Positions 12,665-21,255 of a DNA stretch of 64,000 nucleotides are shown here, piece after piece (within the stretch, counting starts at the first letter, position 1; each line of letters opens with the position of its first letter). The notes beneath the pieces are model-generated. The model made no database searches and was not told the DNA's origin. It worked only from the letters and a program-made list of their open reading frames with translations. The stretch is taken from NCBI GenBank assembly GCA_027886175.1, contig JAJNNQ010000075.1:61768001-61832000 (forward strand). The letters run 5' to 3'. Origin of the DNA: Phylloscopus collybita (Eukaryota > Chordata > Aves > Passeriformes > Phylloscopidae). Both the position numbers and the translations under genes were made by a program.

Positions 12665-13415
12665 TTCCTCTCTTCCAATCTCTCCAACCTGTCAAGGTCC
12701 CTCCGAAAGGCTGCACAGTCTCTGGGGTACCAGCCACTCCTCCCACCTTTGTGTCATCAGTGAATTTTCTGAGAAGGCACCTGCCCCTTCAGCAAAGTCA
12801 TTGATGAACAATTTAAACAATACTGGGCCCAGTGCTGAACCTTGGGGGACACCACCTGTGACAGGCCTCCAATGAGACCCTGCGCCACTGATTACAAACC
12901 CTCTGGGACCTGTCAGTCAGTTCTCAGACCACCTCACTGTCCACTCATCCAGTCCACACTTCCTAAATTGGTCTATGAGGATGTTGCAAGAAACAGTGTT
13001 CAAAGTCTTGCTGAAGTCAAGGTAGAAAAGATCCGCTACTCTCCCCTCATCCATTCAAGGAAGTTATTTCATCATAGAAGTCAATCAGGTTGGTCAAGCC
13101 TCATTTACTTTTAGTGAATCCATGCTGACTACTCCTGAACCCCTTCTTGTCATCCATGCGGACAGAGACTGCTGCCAGAATGAGGCGCTGCATCACCTTT
13201 CCAAGGATTAAGGTGAGGATGACTGGCCAGTAGCTCCCCGGCTCCCCTTTCTTCCCCTTTTTGTAGGCCGGGGTCACACTTGATTTCTTCAGTCCTCAGG
13301 CACCTCTCTCGATCACGCTGACCTTTCAAAGATGCCTGTCAGCAGCCTTGCTGTGGTGTCTGCCAGCTTTCTCACCACTCATGGATACATCCTGTCAGCA
13401 CCCATTGACTTTCCA
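12665..13415 (-). mobile_element. CR1 LINE fragment, central reverse-transcriptase region
   Basis: The minus strand encodes CR1 reverse transcriptase in broken frames. It has a [17 protein letters not shown] block (about 12814-12855) followed by LFINDF, then the catalytic FADD-type motif as FTDDT (12751-12764), then DLDRLE-like residues. Upstream (right) lies the block around FDTVSCNILID and the region preceding it. Stops and frameshifts make it non-functional. Neither the CR1 5' UTR nor the 3' UTR is attached. Confidence 0.88.
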
Positions 13416-14871
13416 AACCAAGACAGTTACCATGGTCCCCTCTCCATTTAGCAACATCCCCCTTAGTTTTTCTTTTGTTTGATATATTTGAAGAAGCCAC
13501 CAGAGGACTTCCAAGACAGCAAATCCACAAAACAGCTTCCCCAAACACACTGCTAGCCTACGGACAAAATCCAAAGGCTAGTGTCAGCAGCACCGACAAT
13601 AGCATACTTGAACTCCATGTCTGCAGTTTTACACTTCTCTTAAATCTCTCTTGGACAGTACATTATTTTTCAGTTCCACGGAAAATAACATCAGTCCCAC
13701 TAGGGATACAGTAATGTACCAGCTATTTCAGTCCATTTCTTCAGGAGTTATAACCCTGATGGACTCTGTTACTTCCTTACCACAGTTTTGCCCTGTTCTT
13801 TTGACAGAAAATAAGAACAGAGTAGAGCAGCTATTCATAATTGTGCTCAACTGCAAAAGAAAGTGAAGCAATCCCTACTCCAGAATGTACCTCTGTAAGG
13901 TACTTGGAGAATCTGTGTGGAATCGAAGTGATATGCAGAACATGATGTGAAAATGTTAGATAAAATGAACTGGAACAACTTTCGAACATTAGATGTTATT
14001 CACTAGAATTTCAAGGGGCTCAAAGACACAATGGATTGTATCAACTTTCTCACGCAATCTCCTGCTTAAAACCAGGTCAACAGTGGAGGTATGGTTGTTG
14101 CCCTAGAGCTTGTACATGTCAAATCAATACAAAAAGTTTAAAAGAAGTAGTAAAAAGAATACACCCAAATAAATATGACGTATTGGCAAAGATTAAACAA
14201 AGGTGTTTGTTAAAGGAATTACTGCCTCACAAAACCAGACTGTAGACATCACCAACTATATGGATAAGAAGGCACTCTGCTGAAAGAAAACTAGGAAACA
14301 AAATTCGCATCACAGTTCTCAAAAGACACCAAGCAAGTCTCTGAGAAAAACAGAAGCAGATCTTTAGTATGAATATTGAACTCATCAAGAGACAGAATGA
14401 TGAGAAGAAAGATGAAGGATATCAGAAAGTGAATGATTACTTACTTTAATAAAAGTTACACAGAAACCTGTACTGCAATATGGATTATTATATATAATAA
14501 TAGAGAGAGAGAGAAGCAAGTAATAAAATGATGAAAATTTGTTAGTGGTCCCAATTTATTTGAGACAGTAAAGATAAGATCTGACTACAGAATTGCAGAA
14601 ACATCTTGCAGCACTGACCAGGGAACAAAATGTCAGACCAAAAAAATCACTGCAGATCAAAGTGATACAGATGGGAAAGTACGTTCCTAGCTTTCCTTAT
14701 GAAAGCTAAGTCTGAGCTGACCATTGCTCCGTTAGGTGGTTAGCTATAGACTGTGGTAAACTCTGCCATGGTCCAGACAAAAAAAAAGAATAAATCACTG
14801 AAGGTTCAAGTGATACAGAGAGAAAACTACCATCCTAACTTTCCACATGAAAGCTAACAGACTATTACATC
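13416..14871. other. Intronic stretch with a diverged 145-bp duplication
   Basis: Mostly unique sequence. A GA dinucleotide run lies at about 14502-14515. About 75 bp near 14636-14715 recurs in diverged form at 14783-14858. No gene recognised. Confidence 0.5.
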
Positions 14872-15378
14872 TCTCTTGAGGTGGAACAAGCCCACTTCCT
14901 TCAGCCTCTCAACTTATGTCATATCCATGTTTTCCCTGGTACTGTGGAGCACAGAACTCAACACTGTACCCCATGCTGCCTCACAAGGGCCAAACAAAAA
15001 AAGAATCACTTCTGCAGTCTGCTTGTTACATTCATGCTCCCAACCCCATGCAGCTGGCCATCACTGCTGATCCCCATTCAACTTGTCCTCCAGGACCCCC
15101 CTGCAAACTTTTCCTGCAGACAGTTGATCCCAGCCTGTACTGCTGCATGGTGTTACCCTGGCTCAGCTGCATCATTTGGACTCCACAAACTTCCTGTCAT
15201 ATCATCTTTCCAGGCTGTCCCTCTGCCTAGCAGCCCTGTCATCCACAGTGTCAGACACTCCCCAAGTTGCTGTAGGGAAGTTCACATGCCTGTTGATGGC
15301 ATGCTGGCCCATGCTCACCCCAACATTCAGATCCTTAATAAGATGTTAAACAGTACTGGCCCCCATATCAGTCCCTGA
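14872..15378 (-). mobile_element. CR1 LINE fragment, RT C-terminal region, heavily diverged
   Basis: Minus-strand similarity to CR1 from the VLFNIL segment of reverse transcriptase (about 15330-15365) through the downstream coding part. It keeps the complements of CR1 phrases such as GTGGAGCACAGAACTCAACAC, CAGCCTGTACTGCTGCATGG and CTCCAGGACCCCC. The 165-codon plus-strand frame here is an antisense shadow. It overlaps in content with the copy at 12665-13415, so they are separate insertions. Confidence 0.8.
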
Positions 15379-15385
15379 TAATTGA

Positions 15386-15525
15386 CAAAAACAAACAAAC
15401 AAACAAAAACCCCACAAAAAACAAAAAACAAACAAACAAAAAAACCCCAAAAAACAAAACAAAACAAAAACAAAAAAAAAAAAAAACCCAAAAAAAAAAA
15501 AACCAAAAAAAAAAAAACACACCAA
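15386..15525. repeat. A-rich low-complexity tract (AAAC/AAACA units)
   Basis: About 140 bp of A runs broken by C, beginning with AAAC tetranucleotide repeats. It directly abuts the 5'-side end of the minus-strand CR1 fragment, so it is not that element's tail. The lysine-rich translation is an artefact. Confidence 0.9.
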
Positions 15526-16147
15526 GAGAGAAAAGTTTACAGATTATACACAGACCTCAAGCCTGATGCACAATGCCTGAAAACTGCATCAGTGAGCTTT
15601 TCACATTATTTAGAAAACATCAGCTGTGGGTTCTTCTTTGGGCTCTAATACACAACTCCAGAAACTTCAGGAAAAACAGAACACTGGCAGAACATTATGT
15701 AACATTATATAACATTTACTGAAATGGGAATTATTTTAGCTAGCTTCAGAGAAAGCAAGGAAACAATATGACAGTAAAGAACAGGTTTGTTTCATGCACC
15801 TCAAGGCACTGTTAACTTACGTACAATCTAAGACTGACAACAACAGCATTCAAAAGCATTGGTATCATGTGCTTTTTGTAGCTAAAATAAAGATAAGCTT
15901 AAAAGCTTATATTTTTTACTATACAGGTCAAGTCAATTCCAAAACCTCTGGCAGGATCTCCTACACCAGGAAAATTGGAAAAACATGTTTAGTAACATAT
16001 GGGCACACAATCATTCTCCAAAGTGCCTATGATAAAACGAGCCCTCTGAAAGCTGAGCAGCTGTAATCACATTGGTCTGCATTCCGGATGCTGGAGGATA
16101 GGTCACCTTCAACTGTGAAAAGTGACTTTGCTCTTTCGGGAATACAG
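15526..16147. other. Intronic stretch without recognised features
   Basis: Unique AT-rich sequence between the A-rich tract and the next CR1. Nothing recognised. Confidence 0.5.
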
Positions 16148-16516
16148 AAGTATAGGATGATTTGGGATGCAAGCGAAAGGTCACCTAGTTCCACTCCTGC
16201 TCTGCCAAGGGCTGGGACACCTTCCACTAGATCAGGTTGCTCAGAGTCCCATCCAACCTAGCCTAGAACACTTGCAGGGATGGGGCACCCACAGCATCTC
16301 TGGACAACCCACTACAGTGTCTCACCACCCTAAGAGAGAAGACTTTCTTCCTAACACCTAATCTAAACATATCTACTTTCAGCTTAAAGCCATTCTCCCC
16401 TACTCTATCACTATGCACCTTTGTGAAAAGTCCCTCTCCAACTTTCTTGCAGGTCCTCTTCAGCTTCTAGAAGGCTGCAATAAATCTCTCCAGAGCCTTC
16501 TCTTCTCCAGGCAGAC
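16148..16516 (-). mobile_element. CR1 LINE 3' fragment
   Basis: Minus-strand CR1 3' region. The plus strand shows the complements CACCTAGTTCCACTCC, CACCTTCCACTAGATCAGG, GGGGCACCCACAGC, CTACTTTCAGCTTAAAGCC and CTCTTCTCCAGGC. The extreme terminal octamer is decayed. 5'-truncated and non-coding. Confidence 0.93.
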
Positions 16517-17513
16517 AGATCTCAAAGTTTCCCTCTTTTTCCCAAGTACCTGACTGTGCAGGTTGACAAATACCTATTCTGCTGTTTCTCAAAATGCTTC
16601 CTTTGAACAGATGTAGACAGACAAACTCCTACAGCTGTGAAGGTACCCAACAGCTCTGACACTAGCAAACAGGTACAGAACGGCAGCTGCGGAAGCCACT
16701 GCTGGAGCCACATCCTGAAAAGTGCTTTTTCCCTATGCTTCGCTTTTCCTCAACTGTTTAAATGACTCGTTATTAAATGAGTCAGCACTGACCACTTCAA
16801 ACACCCTTCCTGACGTGTGTTGCCAAAAACTTTCCATTAAAAAAATGAACCCCTAAATAATCAGACTGGAAATGGGTAGCAGCAGTGAAGGAGATATCTA
16901 GACTTTTCAAGAACGCCATAGTATTTATGCATGGAAAACTGAACTAAAGGCACCTATCCCAGAGAAGAAAATAATACTTTTTTTAAAGAAAATCATGGTG
17001 CTTGATTCCAGAAGCCATATTTTCTGAGCTGCATGCCACATGCTTTGCAAAATACTCTACATTGTTCTTTTCACAGTACAGCTACATAGATAGTGACAAA
17101 GAAGTGTTAGCAAATATGCTTAATTCTGTGGCTTTGTCATCTGTGTCACCTGTGGCACTCTTAGAAATGGGCCACATCAGGGTCTGAACAGATCTAGTTT
17201 AACTCTGTAAATACTCTAGGTTTTAAAACAAATTTTAATTGGTTTAATAAGTATATGCAGTAATGACTCTAAGGGCTTCTCCTGTTGGAAAAATAGGAAT
17301 CTTATACCACTGCTGATGGGAAATGTGCTCTGTTACAACATAGTCTATAAGGAAAAAAAACCCAAGCTGCAAAATGCAATTAAAACAATCAAACAAAACC
17401 AACCCTCAAAATTGCTGAGGAAGAACAAGCAGGCCAGGCAAACACATGTTTACAATATTACAATGAGGATGATGCACGTACAGCACATGAATTTAAATAA
17501 GAATCAATGCAGC

Positions 17514-17595
17514 TTTTTTTTTGTTTTGTTTTTGTTTTGTTGTGGGTTTTTTTTGGTTGGTTTTTTTGTTTGTTTGTTTGTTTGGTTTTTTTGTT
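17514..17595. repeat. T-rich low-complexity tract with TTTG units
   Basis: About 80 bp of T runs interrupted by G, including TTTG tetranucleotide repeats. In composition it is the complement of the A-rich tract at 15386-15525. Confidence 0.9.
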
Positions 17596-17774
17596 AAAGA
17601 AAAGATTTAGCCCCACATGAGAGACTGAAAGTGAGTTTGTCAGACAAGGCACCTTTTGTTTCCTCTTTGCTTAAAATAAGTAGTGAAAAGCAGCAGGAAC
17701 ATTCTGACTATTTTTTTTTTTCAGTAGTATACAAGTATCACATAGCACTTCTCAGATTTTAACAAAAGGGTAAA

Positions 17775-17794
17775 CTGTGAAGTTAACTTCACAG
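17775..17794. repeat. Perfect 20-bp palindrome
   Basis: CTGTGAAGTTAACTTCACAG is identical to its reverse complement, with GTTAAC at the centre. It lies about 1.9 kb downstream of CTNNAL1 exon 1. It could bind a dimeric factor or form a cruciform; neither is shown. Confidence 0.9.
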
Positions 17795-18936
17795 CAGGAA
17801 CAAAGCCCTTAGCAAGTGTATCTTGTACAAGCAGAAAAACAAAGTCCTGAGGGTTATGCTACGCAGAGCTTATGCAGAATCTACAAGCAAATTCTGAGAC
17901 TAAGAAGTGCTCTATAAACACCATTTTGCATAAATTTCTGAACAAAGCCAGCCAGTGAGATCTCAACTGAGCAATCCAGATGGAATGGTACGGGCAGAAC
18001 TGACAAACCACTATAGTAAGTGGGGCATTTTACCAGGCAGGTGTAGGGAGCTATTGCTGACACCATCAGCAACTGCAGCCTGAATGTGAAGAGAGCTCAG
18101 CGCTCGCGCTTCAAGGGACACACTAGTCACAAGTCTGGAGTGCCTCTGCAGGAAAACAGTGAGCTCTGAGTGCTCACAAATACTCAGACACCCTGCATAC
18201 AGGGAAGTGAAAGCTGCTTAGCCCTTCTGGAAGATGTTGTCATGGGCTCTGTGGTCAATGAAAAGTCATACATGACGCACTTCTGTGTGGGTTTGTTGCA
18301 AAGGTAATAAGATCATTGTTATTAGAGTGTACTCCAGAGAAATAAGAACATCTTCGCATAAATCTGTTAAAAGCACAAATTTAACATATGCAACTAAATT
18401 CAGCTTTTGCAACTGGATGTGTTTCTGATTGCTCTTAAGCTTCCTAAAAAAAGTCTCCCTATTTTATCTCAACTGTTTCAGGACTAGAAAATTCACTTAA
18501 ATTTACTTTGCTTTGGAGCAAGTGGTTGAATCCCTTTGAAGGGCTTTGCTGTAGTGACTGTGATTTCTCCAAACAGAAAAATAAATACACATTACCATGA
18601 TGGGTACAGAAACACAATTACCCATCAGAAACCCTTCCCGCAGTCCAGACATACAAATGCAGAACAAGGCTTACCACAGTTTGTTTCCAGATGTATTATG
18701 AGGATATAAACACAATTTGACCTCACCAGTACTGGTTATTTTTGTATAACTTTTACACAGTGTTTAAAGATTTTGTACATAGGTTATGACTTGCTAACTT
18801 TATTAATCAGTGCTCAAAGCACAAAAATCCTACACAGCAAACACTGTGCTGTTTTCAGACACTATTTTTCATTAAAAAAATTCTAATGAGTGTATCAAAA
18901 CCCAATTTTGTCACTAAAGGTCTGAAAAAAACCCCA

Positions 18937-18957
18937 ACAGCAACAACAACAACAACA
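18937..18957. repeat. CAA trinucleotide repeat
   Basis: About seven units of CAA/CAG in intron 1. Simple microsatellite. Confidence 0.85.
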
Positions 18958-19268
18958 AAAAACACCAACGCTAAAGTGACTGGCATATAATTACTTAGCA
19001 GATCACCGAAAAGCCCGATTTGGGGGAGGTTTATGGTCACTTAGCACCGTGCGGGACATGCTAAAAGGTCATCAAGACAGTTTGCCTATTATCGAACCTC
19101 TTAAAAATCGGGCACTACTCCGGGGTGCAGCGGGAGCTCCAATCAATGCAACGCTCAGGCCAGACCGCGAAAACACAAAGCTCCGCCAAAGCCCCTGGAA
19201 GACGAGCGCTCTCTCCGGCGCCGCGCTGGGAGGACAGGAGCGCGCTCCCACGCGGGCAGCCAGCAGGC

Positions 19269-19297
19269 GGGAGGGAGGGAGGGAGGGAGGGAGGGGA
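19269..19297. repeat. GGGA tetranucleotide repeat
   Basis: About six GGGA/GGAG units at the inner edge of the CpG island. On the gene strand this is a TCCC tract in intron 1, about 420 bp downstream of exon 1. Confidence 0.85.
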
Positions 19298-19717
19298 GGC
19301 TCGGGCAGCCGGGAGCGCTCGGGCGGCGGGACAATCCCTCCGTCCCCCACCCGCCGCGGCGTCCCGGGGCTCGGACCGCCGGCGGCACCGCAGCGCCCGG
19401 CGTTACGCAACGCTCCCCCGCGACCTTGCGGGGAACTTCGGAGTCTTTCCCGGGGAGGGACGTGCGAGCAGCATCACCTACACGGCACCGGCTTCGGCAG
19501 CCGCCCGCGGCCGGCGGGACCCCGGGACGGGCGGGAGGGGGCGCGGCTCAGAGAAGCCGCCCCCGCCGGCGGGACCGGAGAGAGGGGGCCACGGAGCGCC
19601 GCGACCCGAGCGCGCAAACTTCGGCGGCGGCCGAGCTCCGTCCCGGGCGGGCAGAGCCTCCCGCAGGCTGCGGGGGGAGGGGGGTGGGAAATGGTTCTCC
19701 CGCGGCGGTTTTCCTAC

Positions 19718-19843
19718 CTGCGACACCAGCGGCACCAGCGTCTGCTCCACGGAGCGCGTGCGGATCTCCAGCCCCGCGTCCGCGCCCAGCCCCGACGAGG
19801 ACGACGAGGAAACGCCGCTGCTGCTGCACGGGGACGTGGCCAT
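19718..19843 (-). CDS. CTNNAL1: Alpha-catulin (catenin alpha-like 1), first coding exon, partial
   Basis: Minus-strand exon of 126 nt (42 codons) from ATG at 19843 to a donor at 19717 (CAG then GTAGGA). The start has G at -3 and G at +4, and no ATG lies upstream in frame within the open stretch. Residues 7-17 are serine-rich. Residues 25-42, LEIRTRSVEQTLVPLVSQ, match the conserved N-terminal start of alpha-catulin, and the vinculin/alpha-catenin family has a similar segment. From family knowledge, alpha-catulin is a cytoplasmic scaffold related to alpha-catenin, linked to Rho signalling through ARHGEF1 (Lbc) and to the dystrophin complex and cytoskeleton. The full protein is about 730 residues, so only the extreme N-terminus is here. 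The exon ends in phase 0, where I recall the human exon 1 ending. The first ~24 residues are low-complexity and differ from mammals as expected. Other alpha-catenin paralogues fit less well. Confidence 0.9.
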
Positions 19844-19875
19844 AGCGGGGGAGCCGGGCCGGGACCCCCGTCCAG

Positions 19876-19896
19876 CCGCGCCGCCGCCGCCGCCGC
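19876..19896. repeat. CTNNAL1: Short CCG/CGG triplet repeat in the presumed 5' UTR
   Basis: About six near-perfect CCG units (CGG on the gene strand), 33 nt upstream of the CTNNAL1 start codon. Likely transcribed as 5' UTR. Confidence 0.75.
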
Positions 19897-19995
19897 GCTC
19901 CCTCACGGGCAGCCCGTGCCCCGCCGCTCCCCTCACGCCGCCCCGCCCCCGGGCCGCCGCCCCCGCCGGGGCTCCGCTGCCGCGCCGGGCGATGC

Positions 19996-20008
19996 CGCGC
20001 GCGCGCGC
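19996..20008. repeat. Alternating CG run (13 nt)
   Basis: Uninterrupted alternating C and G inside the promoter island, in the presumed 5' UTR or core promoter. Such runs can form Z-DNA. Confidence 0.8.
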
Positions 20009-20058
20009 TCAGCCCCCCCCGCCGGCGGCCCCTTCCCCGCCCCTCGGGACGGGATGGA

Positions 20059-20064
20059 TTTAAA
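20059..20064 (-). promoter_or_regulatory. TATA-like TTTAAA element in the CpG island
   Basis: TTTAAA is an isolated AT-rich hexamer in a GC-rich setting, about 216 bp upstream of the CTNNAL1 ATG. If used, it would place a start site near 20030 and give a 5' UTR of roughly 190 nt. The hexamer is self-complementary, so strand is not informative. Function is inference only. Confidence 0.25.
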
Positions 20065-21071
20065 GCGGCAGCTCCCGCTCGGCGCCTCCCGCCCCGCCGC
20101 GCAGCCGGCGCCGGCCGCTGCCGCCCGCCCCTCTTTTCCCGCAACCCCCCCGCCCCACCCCGCAGCCGGCGGAGGAAGGGAACCGGGACTGGTCCCGCCA
20201 CCGCCGCTCCCACTCGGAGTTTCCCGTCGGGTCTCGCTTGGCGGCGGGGGCAGGCGGAGAGTCCCTGCCCGAGGGGGGAAGCCGGAGCAGGCGGTGGCTG
20301 AGGGGCGGGGGCGGCCCGGGCCGGTGGCCGGCCCTGGGCTGCAGCGGCACCGGCTGGCGCGGAAGGCGGCTCTCGGTCGGGACGTGTGGGGGCCAGGGAG
20401 AGGCAGCCGAGGAGCCGCTCTCTTCTTGGGAAGGGCTGCAGTCACGATTCGCCTACTTTTAGCATCCGGGGGGCTGATGAGGTGCTCAAACTAAACGCCA
20501 TCAGCTTCTCTCTTGGAAGCCTCACGGCGAAGGGGAAAAAAGGCTTCTGGCTTTGGGTGATTTGTATTCCACACCTGGCCGCTCTTAGAGAACAGCTATC
20601 GTGCTTATCCGGGTTTGCCCAGCCCTGGTGCTAAAGCAAGAACATCTGTGATTGATCTAGCAAAAAGAAGGCAAAAGCGATTCAAAGAAATAAAAGTGGT
20701 TTAGTTTGTGTTGTGGGGTTTGTTATGGGCTAAGTTCACTTCTCCACTTTATTTAGTAACCTGTATTTGAAGAGTATCCGTACATGGATGGCTACAGGTC
20801 TCATTTGGCTTGTGTACATTTGGTACGGCTGATTCTTCTACAGGCTTGCCTGCCCAAAACTCTAGAGAGGGAACGGAGCTGTTCTGGCTGGTACCCAAAC
20901 TACCGCGGTGCAAAGCAGCTCCAGCCAGCGCTGGGGCCACTCCGTGCACGCCCAGTGTAGGGTCTGGGACCGTGAATCACTTCCACGTAACTACTTAGTT
21001 TCCTAGCCAGAACTGATGTTTTGTGTTTGACTGCTCAGCTCTCGCACATGACTCTGTAATCTTGTCTCTGG

Positions 21072-21072
<1 letters not shown>

Positions 21073-21125
<53 letters not shown>
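21073..21125. repeat. Poly-T homopolymer (53 nt)
   Basis: Uninterrupted T run. A minus-strand retroposed sequence ending here would place its body to the right, but no polyadenylation signal or recognisable gene follows. A sequencing-length artefact is possible. Confidence 0.9.
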
Positions 21126-21132
<7 letters not shown>

Positions 21133-21229
21133 AGATCAGAGACTTTGTATCATTTTATGTCTTTGAAAAGATTTCTGAGCCTTTTTGCACATAGCATCTT
21201 TTCCACAATTTTGAAACACAGACGTAAGA

Positions 21230-21255
21230 TAAAGGACAATATTTGTTGTCCTTTA
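21230..21255. repeat. Inverted repeat, 10-bp stem with 6-nt loop
   Basis: TAAAGGACAA at 21230-21239 is perfectly complementary to TTGTCCTTTA at 21246-21255. Flanks do not extend the stem, so it is too short for a microRNA precursor. Confidence 0.85.

Larger units (their letters stand above)
16517..19089. other. Intronic stretch nearest exon 1
   Basis: Unique AT-rich sequence with a T-rich tract (17514-17595), a perfect 20-bp palindrome (17775-17794) and a CAA repeat (18937-18957). No exon recognised on either strand. Confidence 0.5.
1..19717 (-). other. CTNNAL1: Intron 1 of CTNNAL1 (5' part; continues beyond the window)
   Basis: Everything left of the exon 1 donor reads as intron. I looked on the minus strand for the next conserved alpha-catulin segments (the stretch after PLVSQ and the following helical repeats) and saw none, so the second exon is probably outside the window; a diverged short exon could be missed. 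The repeats and palindromes inside are listed separately. Known vertebrate orthologues have many short exons, so a long first intron is unremarkable. Confidence 0.7.
19090..20460 (-). promoter_or_regulatory. CTNNAL1: CpG-island promoter and 5' UTR of CTNNAL1
   Basis: A sharply bounded GC-rich, CpG-dense block of about 1.4 kb sits in otherwise AT-rich DNA and spans exon 1, the start of intron 1 and the upstream promoter. GC boxes are visible at 19941-19950, about 20036-20043 and 20302-20310. No CCAAT box was seen on the gene strand. The transcription start cannot be fixed from sequence, but the 5' UTR must lie just right of 19843. The long open frames in this block on both strands reflect lack of AT-rich stop codons, not genes. 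A divergent non-coding transcript to the right is possible but unsupported. Confidence 0.85.

Noticed and set aside
14881..15378. A 165-codon plus-strand frame
   Set aside because: It is antisense to a decayed CR1 copy, with no domain of its own.
15386..15525. Lysine-rich small protein
   Set aside because: It is a translation of an A-rich low-complexity tract.
19049..20494. A 481-codon plus-strand open frame, and long minus-strand frames, over the CpG island
   Set aside because: GC-rich DNA lacks stop codons. The translations are Arg/Pro/Gly/Ala-rich with no domain, and the real coding there is the 42-codon CTNNAL1 exon on the minus strand.
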